A DNA stretch of 64,000 nucleotides from Solanum dulcamara (Eukaryota; Streptophyta; Magnoliopsida; Solanales; Solanaceae): positions 24,629,097 to 24,693,096 of the forward strand of contig NC_077242.1 in assembly GCF_947179165.1 (NCBI RefSeq), in the 5' to 3' direction. Under the pieces are notes generated by a model. It was not told the DNA's origin. It made no database searches and saw only the letters and a program-made list of their open reading frames with translations. The translations under genes were made by a program, and so were the position numbers. Of this stretch, positions 47,046 to 57,470 are shown piece after piece (the first letter of the stretch is position 1; the number at the start of each line of letters is the position of its first letter).

Positions 47046-50000
47046 TAGTCATGACCCAACCCTATAGGTAGTGATGGGTGTCCAAGTTGGAAACTCGCAT
47101 ATACCCTTGTTAACTGTAAGTAAACTTGTCGCATGTTCACATATTGGCATAACTGTTTCCTGAGGGGGGTCACAACCTATCAATAGCCAACATAACACAT
47201 AAGCTAATGAGGCTATCATAACATATGGGGTCGTCCCATTATAAATACACACGCGAGCCGACAAGGCTGCCACGACAAAGGGAACATCCCAAAATATAAG
47301 TCATATAGGCACTACTAAACACACATATATACACAACCCACACACATGTCTACAGACCACTAAGAGTATTAATGGTATTATATAGCGGGGCAGGGCCCCC
47401 GTTGTACCCCTGAATAAGCAAATATATACATCAAAGGATCAGTACCAAAAGCTAGGCTCCAATACAATGGAGCTCTTCCCAAACTCGCTGAGTGGAATCC
47501 TAAGCTGGCGGATCCCCAAAATGCATATCTATACCTGCGGGCATGAAATACAGCCCCTTTCTCCCACCTCCCCCCCTCCGAAGAGAGAGGGGTCAATACC
47601 ATATATGTACTAAGTATGTAAAGTATAAAATATCATAAGGAGATTACAGTTGACATAGCGATGCAGGGGATAAGTATAACATTTAACAAATCACTGTACC
47701 TGTGTCTTATAAAATAAAATCATATACATCATTGTCACATGCCATACCCGGCCCGTTGTGAGACTGGGTGTTGCAAATGCATCACTATATTTTTATATGC
47801 ATACTTATATATTGTATTTGGCCCTTTAGTGAGGGACTCAGTAAAGAGAGTAGTGTACATTTATATCATACCCGGCCCATCATGGGACTCGGTGTCATCA
47901 TCATATCATCATGTCATCGTATCATATCATCATATATATTATACCATACCCAGACCTCTAGTGAGGGACTCGGTGAATCTATCATATACCGTACCCGGCC
48001 CTTTAGTAAGCGACTCAGTGAATGATCATATCTTCATACCATCGTGTACATATATCATACTCAGCTTGGGACTCGGTGAAATTGTAGTGAAGCTGTGCAT
48101 GATTAACATACCCGACCCATTATAGAACTTGGTGGAAGATGTATTAATAGTATGCACGAGCAGAGTAGTGAGTAATCATATGCAAGTTAAATCATCATCT
48201 TAGACTCCATGAAATAGTCAAGTGAACCTTCACTTGAAGGTTAGGGTAGTAATTGTCTTAAGTACCCTCTAAAGGTCACTAGGGATCATATCAAGTAGAG
48301 CCTCAGGCATCACAGACGTGCATCAAGATCATGCCACACAACTTATGCAATCAGAGATATTTATCATCCTAGAGCCCTTAGGAGTAGGAGCTTACGTATC
48401 TAATTACTACTCAACTTATAGAAGGCTTGAGGGTAGTAGTTCAACTACTTTAAGACTTTTAACATTCAAAAGTGAATACCAGTCACGAGTTATACCCGGA
48501 AATTATAAATAGAATTACCTCCAAACTCATATCATATATCATTTCACTTACATTTAAGACATTCCAAAAGTAAGAAGAGATAGGCTTTACATGTACTACT
48601 TTTTATCACATAGAAGGCTTGAAAGGCAATAACTCAATTATTACAGGAGTTCTAACATCAAGAAGTGGATAAGAATTATGAGTCATATGGAGTTTTATGA
48701 ATGGAATTATACCCACATTTCATATACAATCCAATTATGGCTAATACATGCCAAGAGAAAAAAAGGATAGCTTTACATACCTCTTATGGATTAATCGTAA
48801 CCACACTTGCTTCGTCGCCCTTTGAACCTATTTAACACAAAAGTAATGCTAATATTAATAACCCTCGACTTTTTAGATTCCATATCTATAATCAATCATC
48901 CATAGGAATCATTTCCATATTTGCTTTTTTCGACTAGTCTATTAGTTAGTTAAGAAGTTAACAGAAATTGGGCAGCATCTCCCCTATAACTCACCCTATT
49001 TGAACTTCCAATTACACCTCCGATTGATACAGCCATATCAACAACAACAACCAGCAGCTATGTATAATTAAATCACTTCAACATTACAATTAAATTACTT
49101 CAACATTACGCAATACAAGCTCCAAATAACTCACCTAAAACTGCGACACCAAAATAGGGTTTTCAATCTTTATTTTACAAAATCTTAACCACACGGAATG
49201 GAACATCACGTGGCTGCAACCAACAATATTTATATTCATTCATAGCCACGTTTTCATCCCTTTAACATACCCAAACTACCTTCGAATACAATACCATAAT
49301 AATAACAACACTACTCAACTTTAATCCAACTAGAATGACTTCAATTCCGTTCGTTTACAACGTCAATCATAATTATGCAATTTTCTTACTTCCAAGTTTA
49401 TTTAACACACGTAATCTTTCCATTACAACATCATTAACTCCATTTCTAAAGGAAGAACCTTACCTTGCCAAAAATTGACTCAAGAGCTCCTCAACGTGGC
49501 TAAAAATTTGGTGTCTGTTCATTTCACTCTCTTGCTGCCCCTATTATTAATTTACGTTGTTAAACACCTTTAAGTGATCAAAGAACATCTTAGATAATTA
49601 ATTAACAGAGAAAAATTGGAGGGCTTACCTTAACCCTAGCTGCTGCCGTAGCTACTCTCTCTTGTTCTCTAGTTTTCTCTATTTTTTTCTAAGTATAAGA
49701 TGAAGCAAAATGAGAGAGTAGTCATCCTTATACATATATATACCCCTCCTTAGAAGGTGACATATTTCAGCCTCTAAGGGTGACACATGTCCATGCGTCC
49801 ACTCCCTTGGCTGTCACATGGCGGGATGGAATCCACCTAAGCAGGTGCATCACTTACTTAGTCCAAGTAGGTGCATCACCTACTTGTTCCAACTAGGTGT
49901 ATCGCCTCCTTTTTCCTCTTCTGTGGGTTCTAATCTCATATCACTTTAAGAACCTATGTAGTCCTTACTACTTAAGCTCGACATGTACTCAAGTAGCTTA

Positions 50001-50211
50001 ATTATGCTAGACATCCAAGTCGGTAGCTTACGCAAGCAGGTCGATTACTATGACTCACTACTTGGCCTCCAACTCCTTTCCAATCCTTCCAAACCTATTT
50101 CCAACCATCGCTACTCACATAGAACTTCATAGATAACATGGATCACATGACAATCTTTTAGAAAAAAAGAAAAAAAACATGTTCCAATGTACAAAAGTGC
50201 GTGGTATAACA
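47046..50211 (-). repeat. C 5' LTR
   Basis: 3166 bp, ending GTATAACA at GTCGG. Holds about seven dispersed (C)CCGGCCC...GGGACTCGGTG motifs (47746-48135), a CUUCGG-like stem-loop of CCCCTC/GAGGGG (about 47565-47595), several AG|GTA(A/T)G donor-like sites (48770, 49460, 49625), a TATA-like box (49726-49750) and the 26-bp repeats (49838-49910). Confidence 0.9.
49838..49910 (-). repeat. 26-bp dyad repeat, three units, in C 5' LTR
   Basis: Units at 49838, 49864 and 49890; same organisation as in the 3' LTR with point differences. Confidence 0.82.
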
Positions 50212-50216
50212 GTCGG

Positions 50217-51186
50217 CCAGTCTTCATTTTCATATTGTCCTACGAGCTATCTTAAAGTTATATGAGAACTTTATTAAACAACCTGATGACTCCTATGTTC
50301 CTTCTGAAATTGTTGTAGCCAACGTTTCTACCCATATTTTAAGATAAAACTTAATTACTACATAATTTATATTTAAACAAATATCAAAATTGATAATTAT
50401 AATATCAAGACTGTATTGTTGCAAATGATGGAACACACATATGTGTTAAAGTTTGACAAAGTAAAGCACCAAGATATAGTGGGAGGAAAGATTATCCAAC
50501 ACCAAATGTATTAGCTATATGTACATTTGATTTAAAATTTACATATGTGTTAGCTGGGTGAGAAGGTGCAACATCTGATTCAAGAATCATGAAACAAACA
50601 CTAAGTAGATAAGACCCACTAAAAATTTCAGAAGGTAGATATTATATATTTAGAGTTAGTTATATATGATAATTATATAATTAAATGTTTTTTATTTTTT
50701 AAAATTTAGAAAAATTCTACCTTATTGATGCTGGACTCATGTTGAGAAGTGGACTTATTACACCTTATCGGAGAGAGCGATATCATTTGAAAGAGTATTC
50801 AAGAAATCTACCCAAAATTTTTGTGAATTATTTAATTTGCGACATGCCTCTTTGCATAACGCTATCGAAAGAGCATTTGGAGTTGTTAAAAAGAAATTTT
50901 CTATAATTTCTAGTTCAACATAACCATCATATTGAATTGAAACTCAAAAGTTTGTCAAATTTGCATGTTGTATTTGCAAAACTACTTAAGAGGTGTAGAT
51001 CCAAATGATGAGTTACTTGATCAAGTTGATGCAAAGCTTATTAATGATAATACTGTGCATGAAGAGCATTCAAATTCTAGGGAGAGTAATGAGGAATATA
51101 GAAAAGGGGATTTAATTCGAGATGGTATAGTAGCCACCATGTGGACTAAGTATCAAGATTTGTTTTTCAGTGAAAAACTATTATGA
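50217..51186 (+). pseudogene. Harbinger transposase, catalytic part
   Basis: Continues the gene cut at 18377. HFHIVLRAILKLYENFIKQP (from about 50232), probable intron to about 50424, then NDGTH (first Asp), APRYSGRKDYPTPNVLA, LKFTYVLAG, TSDSR (second Asp), intron 50635-50709 (GT...TTTAG), KFYLIDAGLMLRSGLITPYR, FNLRHASLHNAIERAFG (catalytic Glu) and LRGVDPNDELLDQVD to ATMWTKYQDLF. This is the DDE core of plant PIF/Harbinger transposases, which cut and paste at TWA sites. DDE residues can be placed but stops (for example where AGWEG is expected) and frame changes disable it. Confidence 0.88.
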
Positions 51187-51365
51187 TTATTTGTGTCACA
51201 TTTTTTTTACTTGATGTTATTTAATAGTAATTTCGTGATCTATATATTTTTATTATAAACATTATATCTAGTGCTTTTACTTTAAATTATTGTAACTTAT
51301 ATCAATATTTATGTGTAATAATATTTTTTTTTATCTTTTGTATATTTCTCTTAATTATGACGTAG

Positions 51366-52203
51366 TTGATGTGGAGAAAAATGCAAAGGAATTTACCTCA
51401 AGTAATCTAAAGGCTCCATATAACTCTATATATGTTTGGACAAAAGTAATGGCTGATACTTGAATTGGTGCATATTTTCATGAAAATGCACTTAGAAATA
51501 GGGTTGACAGAACATTGTTTACACATGCAATGGATAACATACTAAAGGAGCTAAAATTAAAATTTCTTGATAAAGTTATTAACAAGGAGAATTCACAATC
51601 GAATGAAAACAATTAAGAGACCCTTCACCAAGTACTATAACATATTCCAAAGGGGGGATGAGTGGATTTTATATATGCTATATGGAAAGGATAGAGCCAC
51701 TAAAAAGCATGCTGAGACTGGCCCAATTATGTTAAAAAGAAGTGCTTATAGAAATCTGAAAAAATTAAATGTTAATCCATTGATTATTGATGAGGTAGAT
51801 GAAATAGTTTATACTAATGCTACTTCTTTGGAAAATATTGAGGAATATAGATAGAATGAGTAAAGTGAAGCAACTGATTATGAACCTGAACCTAATGTCT
51901 ATCCAGAAGCACCAGCTCCTATCAGAAACAAAAAAAAAATATGATCATCTTGAAAGCATGGATGACATGTTGAGAGGTGGGATGGACAAGTTGGCTAGTG
52001 TTATTAGTGGGCTTTCTTCCACTCTATCTATTTTTGAGAGCGAGATATGGAATATATTGGAGGAGATGAATTCGGAATCTCGTGTGAATACAAAAGCTCA
52101 TATATTTTTTTGCCAAAATGCAAGTGCATGTCGCACTCTGATAGGATGCTCGAAAGAAGCCCAAAAAGATCTTTTATTTGAAATGATGCAAGAAGACAAT
52201 TAA
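51366..52203 (+). pseudogene. Harbinger second gene: Myb/SANT-like DNA-binding protein
   Basis: WTKVMADT, ENALRNRVDRTLFTHAMDNILKEL, NRMKTIKRPFTKYYNIF, YGKDRATKKHAETGPIML, then a long helical C-terminal segment (51817-52203) ending FEMMQEDN. This matches the plant PIF/Pong accessory protein, needed with the transposase for DNA recognition and import. It lies about 180 bp after the transposase on the same strand. At least one stop and two frame changes; the last 128 codons are open. Confidence 0.78.
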
Positions 52204-52456
52204 GTTTAGAGTAATTTATTTAAATTTTAAGTATTGCTTCTTTTATGAACAATTTGAATATTTTATTAGCGACACTTATTTGGTTATGCATTTTTAGTTA
52301 ATACAATATTATCCTTTTAATGAATTTGTATTGACTTATCATCTTTATTTTTGTACTTCTTCTTGGAGAAATTCAATGATTTCACAGTGAAAGAGAAGAA
52401 GATAGTGTTTTAATCTTCGTTTTGAATTTTATTCTAACTGTTATTCTTATTTAAAC

Positions 52457-52978
52457 GAAATAGAGCTCTAATGAATCAACCCTTAGGTTACACAAGATTC
52501 TTGGAGATGTTCACGAGAATGAAGTTGATCATACTACAAAGCCAAAATTTAAACCCATGAAGTAGTGTTGCAGTCAAATGAAAGGTTGCAACCTCTGAAA
52601 GACACCATTGACAAAGCTACGAGTGATCATGAGCATGTGACTAAGATTGATAGCAGAGTTGATGTAAATTCATCGTAAATCGAGTCTGAGCAAATTATGC
52701 AGATCCCTTTAGATGAGAATGATGTTCAGTCAACAGATATAGACATCGAAAATACATATCAAGATGAGGAGGTTCCCTTCACCAATGCACCGTTAATTGG
52801 TGTTCCATTTTGTTTGATATCCTTTTTTGCTAGATACATGAGTGGTGCTGATTTGGTTAACAAGAACTCAACAACCTCCAACAATTAACCTGCTAATAGC
52901 GTGCAGATATCAGAAGTTAGATTTTACACAACAAAAAAGAGAAGGATGACACTGAAGATTAAGCATCGTCACGTCTCA
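52457..52978 (+). other. Possible captured exon fragment inside Harbinger
   Basis: After an acceptor-like ACGAAATAG a reading SSNESTLRLHKILGDVHENE continues through LQPLKDTIDKATSDHEHVTK and, in 52697-52888, IPLDENDVQSTDIDIENTYQ and LIGVPFCLISFFARYMSGAD. It is not transposase or SANT-like, has protein-like composition and few stops (one near 52565, one near 52676), and sits between the second gene and the 3' TIR. I do not recognise the family; a host gene fragment is my inference. Confidence 0.45.
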
Positions 52979-53546
52979 AGTTGAATGATATACTTATTAT
53001 AATCACAGGCTGGATGCTTCCCCCCTTTTTTATACTATTTTGATTTTCATTGAGGTATTAGTTGTTAAGATGAAAATATTAATTTGGGCCATTCTTACAT
53101 ATGCTTGAAAATTTGGAGGCATAAGAACAAAAGTTATGCTAGAGATAAGAGTTGTTGTTGGCTAATTTAGCCAAATAGATTTTGCATTTCTTTAAACTTC
53201 ATTTGGATGGTTTGCACTACTCTTAAGTTTAGTTTGTGGTTTGTGGCGTACTCCTAGCATACCCAACATAGGTGGTCAGAAAGAGACAATGATGAAACAA
53301 AATACCTCTTTTGGGTGTAAGATTAGAACTGGAAAATGATAAATTTAATATTCATAATAATTAAGGGCATTTTTATAAATTTATCAGTTACGATACAATA
53401 TCAACAGTAAAACCAAATAACATAATTATCATTAAACAATAACAAACCATACATTCTATCCAAATGTAGAATTGTACTATATAGTACATTACCATACCAT
53501 ACCATATCATACCATACCGTACCATACATTATGAAACCATTGAAAA
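52979..53546 (+). other. Harbinger 3' non-coding region
   Basis: No coding signal; subterminal TACCATACCATACC repeats at about 53485-53526, inverted relative to those of the 5' end. Confidence 0.65.
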
Positions 53547-53565
53547 CCACCATCCAAACAAAGTG

Positions 53566-53736
53566 TTAGAAGCACCTGTTCACCCGCCTAGAATGTGATA
53601 TCCCTTACCTTATGGTCAGTATATTCCTTTTGATGGGTCTGAGCTGCTAAAAGATTAGCGTGAATGCTCTTTACCTTATCCTGAGCACCCCTTACCTAGT
53701 CAACCCTCAAGGGCTCCACTTCTCCAGCCTCAAACT
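53566..53736 (-). pseudogene. Gypsy F integrase, middle piece
   Basis: Minus strand reads KFEAGEVEPLRVD, AQDKVKSIHANLLAAQTHQ, then AGEQVLLKV running into TTA, where Harbinger interrupts; the continuation is at 16359. On the right it ends in AAACT, the TSD of G, and continues at 63279. Confidence 0.88.
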
Positions 53737-54722
53737 TGTAATACCCTGTATTATCCTAACCTAAAATAGGTTTGATAACTAGGAGAAAATTGAGAAAAAC
53801 AATTGACCTTGAGGACTACGAGTGTCTTCAATGATTTGTAGAGGGTTCTACGAGTTATAGGGATGACTCATAGACCCTTACCAACACTTAGTAAAATTAT
53901 AGGATCTTGAGAAACCACCTATGACAAACATTACGAGTCGTAATGATTTCTACGAGTCATAGAAATGACTTGTAGAAGCACCTGGCACTTAGCCAAATTC
54001 TAAAACCTGAATGTCACTTCTACGAGTCAATTCGATGACTCATCAAAGAGTTTACGAGTCATAAGAATGACTTGTATGAAAAGTTCAGAGACTCAGTTTC
54101 TCAAAATTTGAAAAACCTACTGGATGATTCATGTCTATGACTCATCAAGTGGCCTACAACTCATAGACCTGAGTCGTAGACCCTTACCTCTTCCAGTACT
54201 GTTCTACAATTGGATCCTACAATTCATCAAAGATTGTATGAGTCGTAATGACGACTCGTAGATGGCCAAATTCAGCTTTAACGAAGGGTAGATTGGTCCT
54301 TTTCCACTCTTTCCAAACTAAATACCTTGATATTTTAAGACTAAATTAAGTCCCTTATCAGTAACCTAAATAACTAAGTCTCATTAACACTTAGACTAAT
54401 TAAGCGAGGATTGGAGAAGAGGAGAAAGGCTAGGGTTCAAGTTCTTCAAGCGAAGTCTTCAAATTCTCGATTTTTCTTCGAGTCTAGGTATGTAAGGCTA
54501 ACTTAAATCATGGACTTTGTCCTTCAATGTTCGCATGATTGTGATAGGTTGATTATGAATGGATTGAGTCTCCATAATGGTGTTTTTCTTAAGAAGATCT
54601 TTTCTTAAATTTTATATGTTTTACTGATTTTTGATAATTCATGCTTCTCTACGAATGAATTCCGTGAACATATGATTTGAACTACTTCTTTCATAAACCC
54701 TAATAGTATGTTGATTGATATT

Positions 54723-54764
<42 letters not shown>

Positions 54765-56013
54765 GATTGAGTTTAGAGCCTTGAATTTGAGAATGTATGA
54801 TTGTTATTGGGATGTAAGCATGATGATAATGTTGATAAATAAGTAGTCGTTTATATTTTTATTATTGAACCCAAGTGAACGTTCTCAATTGAATGTTGTA
54901 ATAAATGATTATCTAAAACTTCTCCTAAAATAAATGATTCGAATTTGATTGGTTGAGAGAATTGATTGATAAAACTGATGAATTGAAAGAGTTCGATAAG
55001 GACTTATTGATTTGGTTTGATTTGGATTAATTGTCTTATGAGCTTTAAATATTGGGAGGAGTATTGAGCACCGAATTAGGTAAAAGTAAGTAATAACTCG
55101 AACCCAATAACTACATCGCTAAACGTAGGAAAGGATTGAACCGTTAAAGATGGATGCTTCCTAAATTATTGTCCTGACATGACAGGACTTGATTGGTTTT
55201 GGATCCATGATTGGTTGATTCATTCTCACCCAGGCAAGGTATTGAACGGACGTGGAAACAATGTCAGCTTGTTGTTCTATCACTAGCTTATAAATGATGG
55301 TTGTCAGATAGGGGAAACTCTCATATAGGTCTTGATGGTACTCTGATTGGATTGGATTGGATTTGATTGGATAGTATATGATTGGTACTTGTATTAATCT
55401 TATTCTTGTTAGACTAAGGACATCTTAATTGAGTTATTCACCTTCCCGATTTGAGATCTTTTAAGTTGATTTGATTCTACGTTGATACATGTTTTATTCT
55501 ACTCTATTACATACTCGTACATCCCATGTACTGATGTTCATTTAGGCCTACATTATTTCATAATGCACAGACAGGTACTAGAGATCATCAGCAGATGCAT
55601 CATTGAGGATTTATTCACATTTAGATATTTGGTGAGTCCTCTCTACTTTCAGAGGATACCATATTTATCTTTCTAGATTTTGAGTTAGCTTTTCTTCATT
55701 TAACTTGAGGTAGAAATAAACCTATTTTTGACACCATTTAGACAGTTGATGGATCCCTCATAGACTAGATTGTTGATGTTGTCGATTGGTTTTGTTATTG
55801 GCTAGTTTCATTCATTTTAGTCTTTGTTGATTTGATTGACTAGAAAGATTGTTGGACTTGGTGTTATTTATGGGTATTTTTCTTAATAAGTTGAGTCTTT
55901 CTCTATTAGAATGTTGATAAACGATTGTGCGATTGGACCAAGTGGTTTGCTTGGGGACAAGCAATGGTCTTCAAGTACCGGCTACGCCTAGAGTACCCTT
56001 ACGGGGCTTGACA
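53737..56013 (+). repeat. G 5' LTR
   Basis: 2277 bp, TGTAATACCC to GGGCTTGACA. Contains the CTACGAGTC dyad array (53815-54262), donor-like TAGGTATGTAAGG (54486-54498), a (TA)17 run (54727-54760) absent from the 3' LTR, AGGTACTAGAGATC (55574-55587) and stem-loop GGTGAGTCCTC/GAGGATACC (55631-55660). Confidence 0.92.
53815..54262 (+). repeat. CTACGAGTC...GACTCGTAG dyad array in G 5' LTR
   Basis: About five inverted pairs of a roughly 9-bp arm with 6-9 nt spacers, for example around 53940, 53950, 54020-54080, 54150-54180 and 54236-54262. Same relative LTR position as the array of B but unrelated sequence. Confidence 0.8.
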
Positions 56014-56017
56014 AACT

Positions 56018-56027
56018 TGGTATCAGA
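56018..56027 (+). promoter_or_regulatory. Primer-binding site of G
   Basis: TGGTATCAGA, the first ten bases of the Met-tRNA primer site, four bases after the LTR; the remaining GC is lost. Confidence 0.85.
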
Positions 56028-56220
56028 ATTCAAGAATTCTAGGGTGTCTATGAAGCCGTGTCTTCTAGAGTTGTGCTTATGGGTGTGTCGCGCATCACAC
56101 TTATAATCAGTTGGCTATAGTACATTAGGAATTATTTCACTTTTTCATATTCTGAGTTCGTACGAAAGATTTTAACTCTAGGAGTTCCTTCCTAATTCAT
56201 GCGTTACACGTTTGTAGATA

Positions 56221-57470
56221 ATGCCTCCTAAATGCATCGCTATCCAGAGGAATGCCGCTAATACTGAGGTTCCGCAATCTGAGATGCCCCTACCATCTGG
56301 AGTAAGGACTAGGGGCTGACCTACATATTCTATTAAGGCACTTCAAGAGCCTACTACTCATCCAGCTTTATCTTCAGAAGCTGAGTTTAGAGGTACCATT
56401 GCTATGCTCACACAACTGATAGCTAGCAAAAGAAGAAACTAGAGTTCATCGGCTCCCAACTCTAGCTCTCAAGAGACAACAACTTCGGTGAGAATTTGAG
56501 TCTTCTTGAGTATGAACCCACCAATCTTCATGTGTTCTAAGTTTTATGAGGACCCTAAGAATTTCATTGATGAGATGTGGAATATCTTAAAAGTGGTGCA
56601 TGCTATAGAGATTGAAGAGGTTGAGTTGATGTCTTATCAGCTCAAGAATATAGCAAATGTATGGTACAACCAGTGGGAGGAAGGTAAAGGTGAGGATGTT
56701 GAGCTTGATATTTAGGATGATTTCAAGGGAGCATTCCTTTATCACTTCTTTTCTAGAGAATTGAGGGAAGCAAAAGTGGAAGAGTTCATGAATTTGAAAT
56801 AAGAGGGTTTGACAATGAAGGAGTATAGTCTAAAGTTCATTCAACTGTATAGGTATACTTCGGAGATAGTCCCAGATATGTGGTAAAAAATGAAAATGTT
56901 TGTCTCTGGATTGGGAAGACATGTAAAGAAGGAATGCAAAACATCACTGCTAATTTATAACATGGATATTTCTAGGTTGATAGTGGACAAGGAAGAGCAC
57001 TTGAGAAAGAAGGAAAAATCATCTGGGCAAGAGAATGAGTAGAGGCAGAGTAAGGGAAACAAGTCCTTCTTCCAGAATAGATCTTCCAACTATATTCCAT
57101 CAGCGGCAAATGCACCTACGCTGCATAATAGGTATGATCAGAAGGTACAGAGTCACCAAAATTTCAGAGCCCAGGGTTCTCAATCCTAGGCTAGTGTGGC
57201 TCATGGTTCCAAGGGAAAGGACCTTATAGGAAGTGCGGTAAGCTTTATATGAGAGAGTGTAGAGAGGGAAAGAATGGTTGTTATAAATATGGCATAGTGG
57301 GCTATTTTCAGAGAGAGTGTCCGATATGGGGCAAAAAAGCCAGTCTTCTACCACCAACTAGAGGTAATTAGAGAGGTACCACTTCAAGTACAGGCGGAGG
57401 TTCCAATCGTCTATATGACATGGGTAGTCTCCAAGATCAGGAGAACTCCCCAGATATTGTGATGGGTATG
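56221..57470 (+). pseudogene. Gag of gypsy G
   Basis: Start MPPKCIAIQRNAANTEVP. Core: MNPPIFMCSKFYEDPKNFIDEM, VELMSYQLKNIANVWYNQW, FLYHFFSRELREAKVEEF, KEYSLKFIQLYRY, then GRHVKKECKTSLL and a knuckle GCYKYGIVGYFQRECP (second Cys and His replaced by Tyr, the same form as in B). Repeated in-frame stops and at least one frame change by the pol junction, so no full Gag can be made. Very close to B gag along its length. Confidence 0.88.

Larger units (their letters stand above)
18378..50211 (-). mobile_element. Gypsy element C (Tekay/Del-like), with B and D nested in its 3' LTR
   Basis: GTCGG flanks both ends (18373-18377 and 50212-50216). The 3' LTR survives as three pieces (18378-19163, 31423-32048, about 40489-41993) totalling about 2.9 kb; the 5' LTR (47046-50211) is 3166 bp. 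The difference is mostly one deletion of about 240 bp between repeated motifs. Between them lie polypurine tract, gag-pol pseudogene, leader and primer site. Confidence 0.85.
16360..53565 (+). mobile_element. PIF/Harbinger transposon (about 5.4 kb of its own DNA) split by a 31.8-kb insertion
   Basis: Ends carry TTTGGATGGTGG TIRs (16360-16378; inverted at 53547-53565) flanked by TTA on both sides, the PIF/Harbinger target preference. Both ends have subterminal GGTATGGTAT repeats in opposite orientation. Inside are a DDE transposase and a Myb/SANT-like gene, the two genes of this superfamily. Gypsy C sits in the transposase gene with TSD GTCGG. Flanking sequence on the two sides joins into one integrase reading of element F. 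Confidence 0.88.

Noticed and set aside
32049..50211. A tandem retrotransposon with three LTRs and two interiors
   Set aside because: The middle LTR is a D/C chimera and the outer TSD GTCGG pairs 18378 with 50211, so nested insertion plus deletion explains it better.
53790..54262. Satellite DNA
   Set aside because: The repeat units are confined to equivalent places in both G LTRs and do not form a head-to-tail array.
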